From the NCBI GenBank assembly GCA_028751875.1, contig CM054142.1, positions 160,075 through 224,074 on the forward strand: DNA of 64,000 nucleotides, read 5' to 3'. A program made the translations under genes and the position numbers. The notes beneath the pieces were generated by a model. The model was given only the letters and a program-made list of their open reading frames with translations, searched no databases and was not told where the DNA came from. How positions within the stretch are numbered: the first letter of the stretch is position 1; each line of letters begins with the position of its first letter. Below, piece by piece: positions 23,116 to 35,104 of this stretch. This stretch comes from Rapana venosa (Eukaryota > Mollusca > Gastropoda > Neogastropoda > Muricidae).

Positions 23116-23298
23116 ATCTGGATACATCAGCAACAACACCAGCAGCATTAGTAGCAGAATATACAACGATTAAAAAAAAAAAGCAACAACAAATAATAAA
23201 AACAAAGACCAACAAAAAAACAACACGCAAACAAACAAACGAAGAAGCCTTCACAACAACAAGAACAACGATAACGAGAACAATAACACAGAGACACA

Positions 23299-23423
23299 GA
23301 GGGCTCAAGTGCCCATTCTGCAGTGCAGTCTACATGCTCCACGGTTCTGCAGGCCACGTGCTAAAACACTTGCGGCAGTTTCTGAGCCGCTGCAAGACTG
23401 ACTGCCTGCCGTCACTGGCTTGA
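23299..23423 (+). CDS. Possible terminal exon, zinc-finger-like fragment
   Basis: After an 'acacagagacacag' acceptor-like sequence, the plus strand reads GLKCPFCSAVYMLHGSAGHV then LKHLRQFLSRCKTDCLPSLA and a stop at 23421-23423. Cys-x2-Cys, 11 residues, then His-x3-His is one residue short of a classical C2H2 finger, with aromatic residues in place. The frame is uninterrupted and the codons are mixed. It sits on the strand opposite to the neuregulin-like exon. It may be a real exon, a retrogene scrap or chance; the acceptor lacks a good pyrimidine tract. Confidence 0.25.
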
Positions 23424-23557
23424 TGTAACAACAGCATGCAGCAACATGGCGTAACATGCCTGCCGCGTAGCTATAGTCCGTTTCCATGACTACATGAATA
23501 CCAGAAAAGTAATCATATAGCATTTTTCTTCTTCTTTTTTTTTCTCTTTCCTACCAC

Positions 23558-23660
23558 TTTAAGTCACGACAGATTTCTCTGCGTGACATTCGGGCTGCTC
23601 TCTTCCTCCCCGGGGAAGATCGCGTCGCCACAAGAGCAGCGCCGCCTCGAGTTTATCACA
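23558..23660 (+). mobile_element. SINE type C, 3' region
   Basis: 'agtcacgacagatttctctg', 'cgtgacattcgggctgctct' and 'gcgtcgccacaagagcagcg' match the reverse complement of 9880-9934. I recall this repeat from gastropod genomes; the family assignment rests on memory. From 23661 to 24080 the DNA is A/T-rich with no supported gene. Confidence 0.65.
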
Positions 23661-24089
23661 AGAATTTTAGAGCTTGTATTATTTGGTTAAGTATTTATTT
23701 CGTGTGCAAGAAGTTTACACTATTCCGCGCACTCTAACACTTTATTGAAAGTTGTGTTTTGAAACAAACATTGACAGTTTGTTTTTAAACAAACAAACGG
23801 GAAAAAATGGTTGTAAGCAAAATCCTTTTTATATCACGGGAGTTCAAAGAATGCTTTGTCGTTCTCAGTGGATTGCTGATATTAAAAATATTTATTTTGT
23901 TAACAGGGTTGTTTTGTTTATTTGCCTTTCCACGTAAAAACAAGAATTCCCACATTACCATACGTGTAATGATATAGAATGTGCTGCAAAAATAAAACAA
24001 AGAACACTTTTTAACAGCTAAAAAACAAAAAAGTTCTATGGATGAGACCAAAACCAAGACCTTCTGTACAAACATCTGCAGACCATCTT

Positions 24090-24470
24090 ATAAACACGCT
24101 GAAAACCCGATCCACCTTTAGCAGAAAAGCAGGACATCTATAACCGGTGGAATGTGGATAACACAAACATACCCAGCATGCATCCTGCTCCCTGGAGAGG
24201 GATGGGCTCCGCCAGGTTCAACATACCCACGACACACTACCTATAAAAAAATTCAGTCCAGTGCCCCAACCACTCCTCAAGAATTTAAGGGAGAAGGAGA
24301 CACAACTGTGAAACAATGCTGATGAACAGATGTATCTAGCTTTCCTTGTAGTGTCAGTTCACTAAATCCTGAAGTCGGAATACGGCTACCTAAATGGTGG
24401 GTGAAAACAGTTACATCACGCCAAAAAATCTCACCATAAGTAAACCTCGGAGCTGCAGCCAAGAAACTCA
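24090..24470 (+). mobile_element. SINE type B, body with internal insertion
   Basis: The first part ('ggtggaatgtggataacaca' 'aacatacccagcatgcatc') and the last part ('gaagtcggaatacggctacc', 'tggtgggtgaaaacagttac', 'ctcggagctgcagccaag') match the order in 59962-60336. About 190 bp between them (24190-24380) are not in that element. The type B body therefore appears split by other sequence. Confidence 0.6.
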
Positions 24471-24679
24471 ACCAAACAAAAAATGGTAACTCAATTTACT
24501 CAATGATGGAATGTTGGTGTTTCGCGGTGACAGAAAACGTGCTATACGTGGTGCATTCTGGTGATATGGATTTGGAATTCCCTCTGATGTCGGTTCCAGA
24601 CACGTTTCCCCTTTCTCGAAGAAATATGATTCTGATAGTAAGGCTCCAGAATCTTGAGTTTGGCCCTAATGGAAGTAAC

Positions 24680-24883
24680 AGAGACGCAGAGAGAAAGAGA
24701 GACAGAGATACCGAGAGACAGACACACACAGACTTAAAGACAGAGACTGAGAAAGTCAGAGAGGCAGAGACGGAAACTAAGAGAGTGAGAGACAGACAGA
24801 CAGACAGACAGAGAGTGTGTGTGCGTGCGTGCGTGCGTGTGTGTGTATGTGTGTGTGCGTGCGTTCGTGCGTGCGTGCGTGCG

Positions 24884-24962
<79 letters not shown>

Positions 24963-25025
24963 TGTGCGTGCGTTCGTGCGTGCGTGCGTGTGTTGTGTGT
25001 GTGTGTGTGTTGTGTGTGTGTGTGT

Positions 25026-25085
<60 letters not shown>

Positions 25086-25095
25086 TCTGTGTGTG
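24680..25095 (+). repeat. GAGA/CAGA then long (GT)n
   Basis: gagacagaga and cagacaga lead into GT/GCGT repeats with two matching blocks near 24840-24890 and 24955-25000 ('gtgcgtgcgttcgtgcgtgc'). This suggests duplication within the array. Confidence 0.9.
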
Positions 25096-25239
25096 AGGAA
25101 TAAGCATAACTTTCTAGTGTATACCTTTCCTGAACATCTCAGGCCCTCACGTGTGGCACTTTTAACATAGACATAGACTACTATGGCAGGTGTGATTGGA
25201 TTGAGGAATGTTTGCAGTGTGTAGTGTACATGTTTTCTG

Positions 25240-25620
25240 GAAGTCCCTCGTCACCATCACCATCGCTACCGCTACCAGAAACACCGACCGTCACCTCATC
25301 AAAATTATAACCACCACCATCAACATCTTTGTCATCACCACTACCGGTTTTACATCAACCCTCTTCATCACAATAGTCACCACCACCATCATCATTGCCA
25401 CCACCATCACCTCATCAACATCATAGCCACCACCACCACCACTACCACCACCACCACAATGACCATCTTCTCATCGATTTCCTCACTACCACCCCACGCC
25501 CACCCCACCACAACCACTACCACCACCATCTCCACCATTACCACAACCACTGCCACCCACATCGACGACCATCAATCACCTCCTCAACATCATAACCACC
25601 CACCATCACCGACCTCACCA
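25240..25620 (+). repeat. CAC/CAT trinucleotide repeats
   Basis: Interrupted accacc, atcatc and cctcatcaac units. At a larger scale 'cacctcatcaacatcatagc' and 'cacctcctcaacatcataac' recur, so there is a degenerate longer period. Confidence 0.85.
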
Positions 25621-25658
25621 TAGGTGTGGATCGGTGGTCTAGAGGTAACCCCTGTCTA
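25621..25658 (+). mobile_element. SINE type C head cut by gap
   Basis: 'ggatcggtggtctagaggta' 'acccctgtcta' resembles the tRNA-like head (A box) that I recall for type C SINEs. The element runs into the N gap, so its remainder is missing. Confidence 0.5.
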
Positions 25659-26158
25659 NNNNNNNNNNNNNNNNNNNNNNNNNNNNNNNNNNNNNNNNNN
25701 NNNNNNNNNNNNNNNNNNNNNNNNNNNNNNNNNNNNNNNNNNNNNNNNNNNNNNNNNNNNNNNNNNNNNNNNNNNNNNNNNNNNNNNNNNNNNNNNNNNN
25801 NNNNNNNNNNNNNNNNNNNNNNNNNNNNNNNNNNNNNNNNNNNNNNNNNNNNNNNNNNNNNNNNNNNNNNNNNNNNNNNNNNNNNNNNNNNNNNNNNNNN
25901 NNNNNNNNNNNNNNNNNNNNNNNNNNNNNNNNNNNNNNNNNNNNNNNNNNNNNNNNNNNNNNNNNNNNNNNNNNNNNNNNNNNNNNNNNNNNNNNNNNNN
26001 NNNNNNNNNNNNNNNNNNNNNNNNNNNNNNNNNNNNNNNNNNNNNNNNNNNNNNNNNNNNNNNNNNNNNNNNNNNNNNNNNNNNNNNNNNNNNNNNNNNN
26101 NNNNNNNNNNNNNNNNNNNNNNNNNNNNNNNNNNNNNNNNNNNNNNNNNNNNNNNNNN
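25659..26158. other. Assembly gap (500 N)
   Basis: Exactly 500 N. It ends immediately before copy A of the large duplication, so the left boundary of copy A is not observed. Confidence 0.99.
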
Positions 26159-26185
26159 TGTTTGTTTTCTCTCTCTCTCTCCTCT

Positions 26186-26238
<53 letters not shown>

Positions 26239-26773
26239 ACCACACTTTTGTTAGCCAACATAAGAAAAGAATTCACACATTTTTCAAGAAAAAACCATAA
26301 AACGGTAAACAAAGCAAAAATCCATCTTAGAGTTTTCCATTTCTTTCTATTGTTGAACATCATATATTCACCTTAAGGGTGTGGGGGCTTTGGCTTGTTT
26401 TAAACACAATCTTGACATGGTATCAATCAATTACTGCATCACACTGCAACAACTGTAATACAAATGTACAGGTACAACAAGTGCCAAGCTTACAAAGAAT
26501 ACTCAAGGAGGCTTTTTCTTCCATGCATCTTCCAGTTCTATTCACAGCAACCCTCGACAGTGCCATCATATTTGTAATTTTTATTTTTTTTAAAACAACC
26601 CCAAACATACACACATATATTGATTGACATTTCAAAGAAAAAAAAAAAGTAAAAGTTAACACAAAAAAGGAGATTTTTTACACCCCAAAACACATAATCA
26701 TCAACAATTAAAGCAAAAAGTAAATAAAGCACGAGAGAAAACTGAAAACCCCAAGCATTTTACTTATGTAACT

Positions 26774-28310
26774 TCCATTGCTGTGTTGCTGTAAAATCTG
26801 CAATGATCTTCCAATGACGGAAGAAAACAGTACACAGATCTGCCAGCTCCACAAAACATGCCATTCACACAACTATCAATGTAGATCACTTAATCAATCA
26901 GCTTTTACTTCCCAAAATGAAATAAAATGATTTTTTTCCCAGTGACTTTTTCATCTGATTCACACCACAAATACATGCACACATGCGCAACACCACAAGG
27001 AAAAAAACCAACCAAACCCACTTTGTAGGTTTTAACACACACACACACACACAAACAGCAAGACCCTTCCCCCCTCAAAATAAAAACACACCTTGTACAA
27101 ATTGCAACCACAAAGTTTGCGCACACGCACACCAGAGTCTAAACAACATCAGAAAATTCAAAACCCTTTTCAAATTATAACATAGAAAAATTTTAATCTG
27201 TCTAAGCTTGCTTTTTTTTTTAATTCCGATAATAAAAGTGCAACAAACCAGACACAGCAAAATCTTGCCATCACTTCAGAAAGCTGCTTTTTCTTTCAAG
27301 TCATGTCAGTTATGCTCATAGCAATCACGACTTCTGAGCCATGAATTTGTAATAAGACTTAAAAATACACGTTCAATTTGTACTTTTTAAAAAAATTTAA
27401 GTTATGCAAAACAAAAAAATAAGCCACATTATCTTTTACGTACTTTCTTTTGCATTGCTTTGTTGCGTTAAAATTGCAAAGATCTTAGCAGAAAGGAAGA
27501 TAAAGTACCACTGATCTGCCATCACCATGAAGCTATTGCCATTCAACATTCTAATCTCACAACACACACCTCTCCTGTATCCAATTGAGCACACACACAC
27601 ACATGCGACCCTTTTAATCCAACAGAGTACACAACACATTCTCTTTCCCTTATTTATCCAATAATTTATTGAGTGAAGACACAAACACTCACACACAGAG
27701 TCCACTAGAAGCAATACGAAATATTAACCAAAAAACCCAGTCATCAAAAAACCCCCAAGTGTCCAATGATCCAAGGGGACATTCAAGGCATGCACACTTT
27801 CCCAGAGAATTTCTATGAGTATTTTTTTTCTAGTTACACAACAATAACATTCATTTTAGCTAGCATCAGAATAAACATACAAAACCTTTATCGAGTAACG
27901 ACAGAAAAAGAAAAAAAAATTCAGTCCTTCTCCTTCAGAAATGTACTTGCAATGACCAAAATACGCTAACAAAAAAACCAAGCAGCATTTCACTTCAGTA
28001 GCTGGTAGTTTCTTACTAAGTTTTTTCATCTTCAGCTTACAGGACTAATATTATCAAAGGCATAATGTTTGGGTTTTTAAAAAACTAAGCATAACTCATT
28101 TTCTTAGGCAATTAAAACAAGCGGTCAAAGCAAAATCAAAAAAAGGGGGGAAGGCAATAAACTACATTTATGTTCTACACCCCCACCCATATGTTTTGAG
28201 CCGTTTTTTTTTTTCCAATTGCTGGTTGCGTAAAATCTGAATGATCTTCAATAGAAGACAGCTCAGTATAAGATCGGCCTAGGGCCACAAAGCAATGCCA
28301 ACATAATATA
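26774..28310 (+). repeat. ~700-bp higher-order repeat with ~100-bp core, copy A
   Basis: A core starting 'ccattgctgtgttgctgtaa' and 'aatctgcaatgatcttccaa' and ending 'gatctgccagctccacaaaa' and 'catgccattcacac' recurs at about 26774-26875, 27453-27550 and 28215-28305. Between cores, segments such as 'gctttttctttc' and 'tttgtaat' recur, giving a period of roughly 700 bp. The core has palindromic ends (cattgc...gcaatg). The same core occurs four times in 60980-63543. Confidence 0.65.
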
Positions 28311-29317
28311 ATACCAATTCAATGACATTTGATTTTTCTACTAAAAAAAATGCTGAAACAAAATCCTCTGAAACGTGCATTGCACATCCAAACCAAATTG
28401 TATTTCCCTTCGCTAACATGAAAAAACACACAAACCAGCAAGACAGCTGAAAGATTTTAATTAGTTTAACAACCACTTCCAACATTACTGCGAAAAATCT
28501 CAGCTGCTTTTTTGGATATATTTCTACATGGAATAAATCACAGTCTGTAATCAGAGAATAATTCTAGACCACGAACTTCTATCTAAAAACAAAACAAAAC
28601 CTAACAATAACTAAAGTATATTCAGGGGCAGAATGCTCTATAGTCACCATTAGATTTGACTTTTGATAGTTCAATTGACACCTTGAAATACATGAAGTAA
28701 AATAAAAGCACAAGAAAAAAGATTTAAAATATGCATAGGATGCATTTTCCATAAACTTTCCACTTGGCAAGCATGTTATACTACCCAAAAAAGTATCAGA
28801 GTATGTCAAGAATTTGAACAAAACATTTTAACAAACGCATTGAACATAACTTCTTTTAAACCTTTTCCTCATTTAAAAAAAAAACGATGATGTAACATTC
28901 AATGTAATTAAAATACATCAGGTTTTTCAAAGTACACTTTCCACAGTGTTAGTGAAAACTCTCAAAGCAGATTATTGACTGAAATTTTAAGAAAACCTAG
29001 TCCAAATACAGACTTGAATTGACAATTTGATTCAGAAAATTCATGCAAACAAAAGAATCGACCTAATTTTAGAATCTTCCAGTAATTAAAAACGGGTCAA
29101 GACATCTGTGCCGTTTTTTCAACTAAAGACAAAGCACAAAAACCCCAAACCACAATCCCACATCGCAAATGACAAAAGCTTATGGTTGGTTTTTAATTTA
29201 ATGATAAAAAAACCAAACTACAGCCAACATGAAACAGGTTTTATTTAACCAACATATAACCGGAATTGCAACAACAGCAACATGTTTTTATCCAAAACCT
29301 GTCATGCATGCATGCAC
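28311..29317. other. A/T-rich DNA without recognised feature
   Basis: A/T-rich sequence continuing the character of the repeat region. No splice-bounded frame is supported. It contains the first cluster of A/B differences (28985-29080). Confidence 0.5.
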
Positions 29318-29425
29318 ACGTTGAAATCAGTTGCACTGGGCCCGATTTGCTGGGCACTTAATGGCAGCGCAATGCATGTTTGCTCATATGAAAAAACAGT
29401 AATCGTTGCCTGTCTGGGCAATTTG
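29318..29425 (+). repeat. Dispersed ~100-bp repeat, copy A
   Basis: Counterpart of 1687-1783 ('gcactgggcccgatttgctg', 'ggcacttaatggcagcgcaa', 'cgttgcctgtctgggc'). It overlaps a cluster of A/B differences, so polishing may have been affected by its repetitive nature. 29426-31475 is A/T-rich with no gene seen. Confidence 0.55.
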
Positions 29426-31475
29426 AAAATACACACACATACATTACAGTACATTCACCCAACAACATGTATGTGTTCACAAACTATTTTCCATTATTTC
29501 TCCAAGCATTTCAACATACACAAAGTGAACAATCAAAAAACTGATTTCAGATCATTTCTGAAGCCATGGGAGCTTTTTTCCTTTTAACGTTCTATGATCT
29601 GTTAAAGGTCGCGAAACTTTCAGGCCCAAAAAAAGGCAAATAACCAAACAACCACATTTTATACATGTCAAATGAAACATTTAAAAACATCAGGTTTTTG
29701 TTTGGGTTTTTCAGGAATAAAATTTTCAGTCCAGCAATATTCAGACAATAAATTCTAAAATATACTTTTCAGTAAGCGGTAAAAACAAACAAAACAAACC
29801 AGTAACATCAAAATTCTTGATTCATTGAAAAATACAATTAAACCAACCAAATAGAGAAAGGGAAAAAAAAAAAACCCTCCAGCAAGGAATCACACAGATT
29901 TGTTCTCTCATTTACATTTGGATTGAGCAACAACAAACTATTGTACCTCTGGTTTTTTTTTAAAACTTAAAGGTGCATCACACCCACTCTTATTACCCAT
30001 GGTCAATATGAATATAGTAAAACCCTCCATAACTAATTAATAAGTAAACAAACATTGCTAATTATATACACAAAATACTCAAAAAACATTATGTCAGACA
30101 CATCAGAGGATGAATTGTCTTTTTAATGTGGATGTTTAGATAGAACACCCCAACATCTTATTAAATCTGTTTTCAAAAAGACATCGCACCTTCCCTCCTG
30201 CAGTAATCCTCTTTCCTCATTCACACTGACCTCAACAATTTCCTATCCTTTTCTCTTTAGCTACTTTTCTCTCCCCTTCCACCCCCCCCCACACCCCCTT
30301 CACACTCTCACACACCTCACAACACCACGTGACATGTTCTATATACCCTAATTCACAAAACTGCATTGCAAAGAATTCATTCAATCTTGGCAATTTTCTT
30401 TTCAAGACTGTAAAATTGTTAAATATTATTGGGAAAAAAATCTATTACACTTGTTACACATCAAAACTTATTGATTTAAATACTTTCCAAAAACCACAAA
30501 AACCCACCAACAATATTATACCATCAAACATACCTGTGTAGGCTCTTGCAATTGTACATTGACCAGCAATTCCCTCAACACACAAAACCACTGATCATAT
30601 GTAAACCCTTAGGTAATGGTTATATTGATTGCTTGCAGGACATATCCTGTACACAGTCTCTAATTCCCCCCATCCCTGTCCTTTACCACCAACATCCTTC
30701 CCTTGCTACTCATCTCCCACAAAGCATCATTATATTAAAAAGAAAAGCAACATACTAACAAAAACAACAAATCAGTCAGCATCCTTCATTTTGGAAACTA
30801 TAGTTTTCACGAAGCGTGCACGCACGCCACACCACATCTACTTTGTGTAGTGTCACAGCACCCATATGCAGATGAAGGTGATGGAATACCATGTATAGTA
30901 GAACATAATTTGCCTGCTGCACCCAAAAAATAAAATGGGAGGGGGGGGTAGGTCATCTCCTTGCCCCCATTTTACACAACCTTTTAGCCTTCTGTTCCCA
31001 CTGATCTGAAACAGGTTTTCCATCCCATCCCCCCCCTTTTTTTAAACCTCCTTTCTTAAAATGCATCCTCACCACCCCTACTGCACTCTGCAACACTCCA
31101 CTATTTCCAACACTCCACCTTCCCTATGATCATACAATCGTGCATTTTAGAAAGATTATTTTTTGGGACTTTTGCATGACAATTGTATTTAGTTTTACGA
31201 ATTTCCCCCCTTTTTCATTTTTAAAGGAATATCCTCTTTATTGCTAGTATCTCTCCCTGGCCCCAGAATAAACAAACCATTCCTGACCTACCTTGACCAT
31301 ACACACGTTAGTGTTTCATCCCTTCATTCCCTAAAGGACATGCATCATATCCCTCGCCTTTCCTAGCACTACTTTCACTAAATCTCAAAGCCTTTTGACG
31401 GACACATGCACTACAGATGTTTTGGGCACCATCATCATGTATATCATAGTATCCATCCGCCTTTTGTGTCACATG

Positions 31476-31524
31476 TGGGTTAGGGTTAGAGGTAAAGGTT
31501 AGATAAAGGTTAGGGTTGTGTTAG
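31476..31524 (+). repeat. Telomere-like TTAGGG-type motifs, copy A
   Basis: 'gtgggttagggttagaggta' 'aaggttagataaaggttagg' 'gttgtgttag' contains a few ttaggg-related hexamers. It is a short interstitial telomere-like stretch, too degenerate to be a telomere end. Confidence 0.55.
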
Positions 31525-32202
31525 CATGCAAATGTTTATCAGGGGTAAGGGATGTTGGTCTGTCGTTGGTCGGTTGTTATTTCTGAATGCATATGGACAC
31601 AATGGCAAGCGGGACACTATGATATGTAGCTTTTTAAAAACTATGAATTACCACGATCTTACCAATAGCGAGTTACTTCTTGCACTGCAGTTCTTGACTC
31701 TAGCTATCTTATTTCAGGTCTACAATATTTCTTAGCTAATCATGAACCCTACAATGGCAAGTGTTTTTGCACTGTAGTGTGTGCAAACATCTTAATTTCA
31801 CGTTACAATTTTTTCAAAGAGTCGTATTATTTTTAAATGACAAAAGAGTCCAAAAATACGAAAAAATTTACATTTTAATCAAATGGAATGTAAACAAAAT
31901 TCGTTAACAGCAGTTTCCTTCATTTTTTAATTCCCAATAAAATTTGAGGAAAAAAACTGGGTTTCCTTTTCTTCTTACCTTACACTCCCATTTTTGCCAT
32001 TTCATGATCTAAACTGCAGTCTACGCCCCTCTTGCCACCACCCCTCCCCCTCCATCCTTTAAATTCCTTTTCTACAAAAATTTCATATACACATTACCCC
32101 ACACCCCTTTTACACACATGCACGCCTGCATTCATTGTTTATGTACACATTTATAAGAAATGCTTTCATTAAATCTTAATTGGCATATTTTTCCTTTTTC
32201 AG

Positions 32203-32280
32203 TTTGCAATTCTGTGTGATGCAGGGCGTCTTCAGCAAATGGGTACCTGGCAGCAGAAACCCATCCCTTCTCCAGGCTGA
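32203..32280 (+). CDS. Candidate terminal exon (25 codons), copy A
   Basis: A textbook acceptor (tatttttcctttttcag) is followed by FAILCDAGRLQQMGTWQQKP then IPSPG and TGA at 32278-32280. An alternative end is the donor-like ATGG|GTACCT inside it. I recognise no family. The following sequence would be 3' untranslated region. The strong acceptor is the main evidence; the short frame could be chance. Confidence 0.3.
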   Translation, partial: FAILCDAGRLQQMGTWQQKPIPSPG

Positions 32281-32384
32281 ATCTGTCTGGCAGTGTATTT
32301 CTGACATGTGCAGTGATGATACAAGGTTATAGTCACCAGAAGCAGAGGGATCTCTTGAACCTGATCTGAAAGGGTGGGGACCAA

Positions 32385-32575
32385 TTTCTTTAGTGCAGTG
32401 GACTCCTAAGGGAAAGTGATGGGGTAAAAACTAAGCAGCTGCAGAAACAGTTTTTGTGGAGTGGACTCCTAACAAAGTGTTGGTGTAAAACTAAGCAGCT
32501 GCAGAAAACAGTTTCTTTAGTGGAGTGGGACTCCTAGCAAAGTGTGGGGGGTTAAAAACTAAAGCAGCTACAGCG
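32385..32575 (+). repeat. Three-unit ~65-bp tandem repeat, copy A
   Basis: 'tttctttagtggagtggact' 'cctaacaaagtgt' and 'taaaaactaagcagctgcag' recur three times with small changes. Confidence 0.85.
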
Positions 32576-32985
32576 AATTAGCATAGTATACCATGGTAGG
32601 CAGCACATACATTTGCCCCACTTCTGTCACTTTTAACATTCTTTACCTAACAAACACTATGGATAATTGTTTTCTCTCTAAAAAACAAAAAACAACACAC
32701 ACACACTGTCAATCATATTGCTATCAGCACTATCTTTTTTTTAAAACCCTCCCTTTTCAGTTGAAATAGAGGATGAAAAGTAAATGCACATAGGAAAAAA
32801 AGTCTTCAAACTAGTTTTTCCAAACACTCATAAAAGTTAAAGGTGCATTTTACTTATGTTCTACCGAACAGTTTCCAATGAAGAATCTCCTTCTATAAAA
32901 AATCCTATCGCCTTTTTCTCTCAACCCATTCTATATACACAACATAAGGAAATCATTATTATACTATGAATGATAAAAAGCAAAT

Positions 32986-33038
32986 GGCTGTGTATTCAAT
33001 GCACCATCTGGACAATAAGTTTCTGACTGTGCTGTGAC
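32986..33038 (+). mobile_element. Retroposon 3' tail, copy A
   Basis: 'ttcaatgcaccatctggaca' 'ataagtttctgactgtgctg' matches 507-566, but the pentamer tail has decayed to tgac-like words. Confidence 0.45.
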
Positions 33039-33534
33039 CAAACTTTTTGTTACGGAGTACACAGAAGTTTCCTCTTTAACTTTTTTGTCTATCTGCATGA
33101 AGCTTCAAAAAAAAAAATTTTTTTCCCTTTCCTTTTGGGTGAGAGATTCTTTTCCCTCTTTTTTTCTGTTGGTTAGTAACGTTTGTCTATTTTCTGTTCC
33201 CATAAGTTTTACATCTTCTGTTTTTCCTTGTCTATTTTCTTTTCCCTTTAAGTTGTACCATCTTCTGTTTTCTCCAAGTTTTATTAGTTATTGATACATT
33301 ATACATTTCTCTTTAGAGGCAAAAAAATGATCCTTACAACAGAAACAGTAACAACAAGCAAAAAAATAATAGAAAGGCACAAAAAAACCCAAAAGCACGA
33401 AATTTGAGGCGTATTTTTTTAGTAGCTCGTTTTCTTTGCTTTTTTCTCTTTGTATTATTTTCCTTTGTCTTTAAAAAAATTTTTTTTTTTACAGTTTCTT
33501 TTGTTTTTTTTTTCTTTACGTCCCTTTTGGTGTG

Positions 33535-34410
33535 GGCGGGATTTACGAGCGGGGGGAGGTAGGGGAGGTCAAGTAGCTTGGGATTAGGGTGTGGGGGACT
33601 GGGTGGAGGGCTGTGTGTGGGCTACTAGGGGGGAGGGGGTAGGGTGGTAAAGTGGGTGTGGGGTCTTCTGACCTCTGGATGGCTAGTTATGGGAGATAGG
33701 GGGTGTTTTTACGGGTGGTGGGGGCGGGAGGGCTGGGTCTGGGGGGGGTTAGTGGGGGTCAGGGTTGGTGGGTTTGTTGAGTGTTGGGCGGTTTGGGGGG
33801 TTTTTACCCGGTGCGGGGCTGTAGGAAAGGGGGGTGTTGAATGGTTAGGGGCTTTGGGGGGATTTATGGGGTGCTTGGGGGTTGGGGTGGTTATAGATGT
33901 TTGGGGGTTAAGTTAGGACGGGGGTGGGGGCGGGTGCTCTGGGGGGTGGGTCATATCTAGGGATGTTCGGTTTGGGGTTTTAATGGGGGCGTGGGGTTTC
34001 TATGGGCTGGGGGGTGTGGAGGGGGGGGGGTAGGTAGTGGGGAGGTGGGGGGGGTGTATTAAAGGGGTGTAGGTGGGGTTATTTGTTGTGTTGAGTTTTA
34101 AGCGATTCGGGGGTGTTTGATTGTAGCCATGGGGGTTGTGTACTTGGCGGGGGGGGATTTATCGGGGGGGGGTGGGTAGGGGGCTATACAGGGGGGAGGG
34201 AGAGCGGGGGGAGGGTTTCGTTACGGGGGGGGGGTTGGGGGACAGGGAGGCGTGGGAGGGGTGGGGTAGGAGGGGTTTTCTCTAGGTAGTCGGGGTGGTT
34301 GGCGGGGGAGGTATGCAGGGGCGTGCGGGGGGGGGTTGGGGTTAATAGGGTGTGGGCAGTCTTAGAGGGCGAGAAGGGAGAGGGGGGTTGGGGGGGGTGT
34401 TTAACGGTGA
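33535..34410 (+). repeat. G-rich block (~0.9 kb), copy A
   Basis: The plus strand is dominated by G with many runs of four or more (ggggg, gggtgggg). This gives quadruplex potential over about 0.9 kb and a Gly/Val/Trp frame that is not a gene. The block begins and ends abruptly against A/T-rich DNA. 33039-33534 is T-rich, and 34411-35100 is ordinary DNA without a recognised gene. Confidence 0.75.
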
Positions 34411-35104
34411 TTGATGGTCCCCACTCTTCATAGACAAAGGTCCCACTTACATAGGACAATACCACACAAAAAACCCTGGTTGCAAGATATTCTCCCTCTA
34501 AAGGAAAAAACTAACCAAACACAAGTTTCCCTCATTGAGCCTAGAGCAATAACTGCATGATGCTGCTTTCTAGAATATATTGTATATCAACCATATACAT
34601 TGTTGGGTTTGCCGAAGCTCTAGTGTGAGCTGATGCATGGCAGTCCATCAAGTGAAGTTAGTGACCACAATTATCGGGTTTGTTTTTTGCTCCGTGTTTG
34701 TTGCAATGTTCCACTTCTTACACCTTACAGCTTGTCTCTGCACTGCAATTTCGATATAGTCTTCAGTGTGTGTGTACTGTCAAGAATGCTAAAATGCTGT
34801 CGGTATTAAACTTTAAAAATTGTTAACAAAAAAGGGGCTAGAGTGAGGTTTACAGATTGTATTATAATTTTTATTGACTTGAAAGATGTAGTTTTCAAAC
34901 TTAGCCAATTTGCTTAGGTTAAACCTGTTTATTTAGTAGATGCAGACAGGGGAGTCTGTGTCTCCTGCGACGCGAAAAAGGCACCAGCGGCAGGATGAAA
35001 GAGAAGAAAGAGAGATTAGTAATAATGATGTTGCATTGATGAGAAACGGTACAGTTTTGAGCACATCACTTTTGTTTATTTAACTTTTAAGTTTTTTATG
35101 ATCC

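Noticed and set aside
24503..24690. Plus-strand frame beginning MMECWCFAVTENVLYVVHSG
   Set aside because: It runs directly into GAGA/CAGA microsatellite, has no splice signals of note, and an equally long frame exists on minus.
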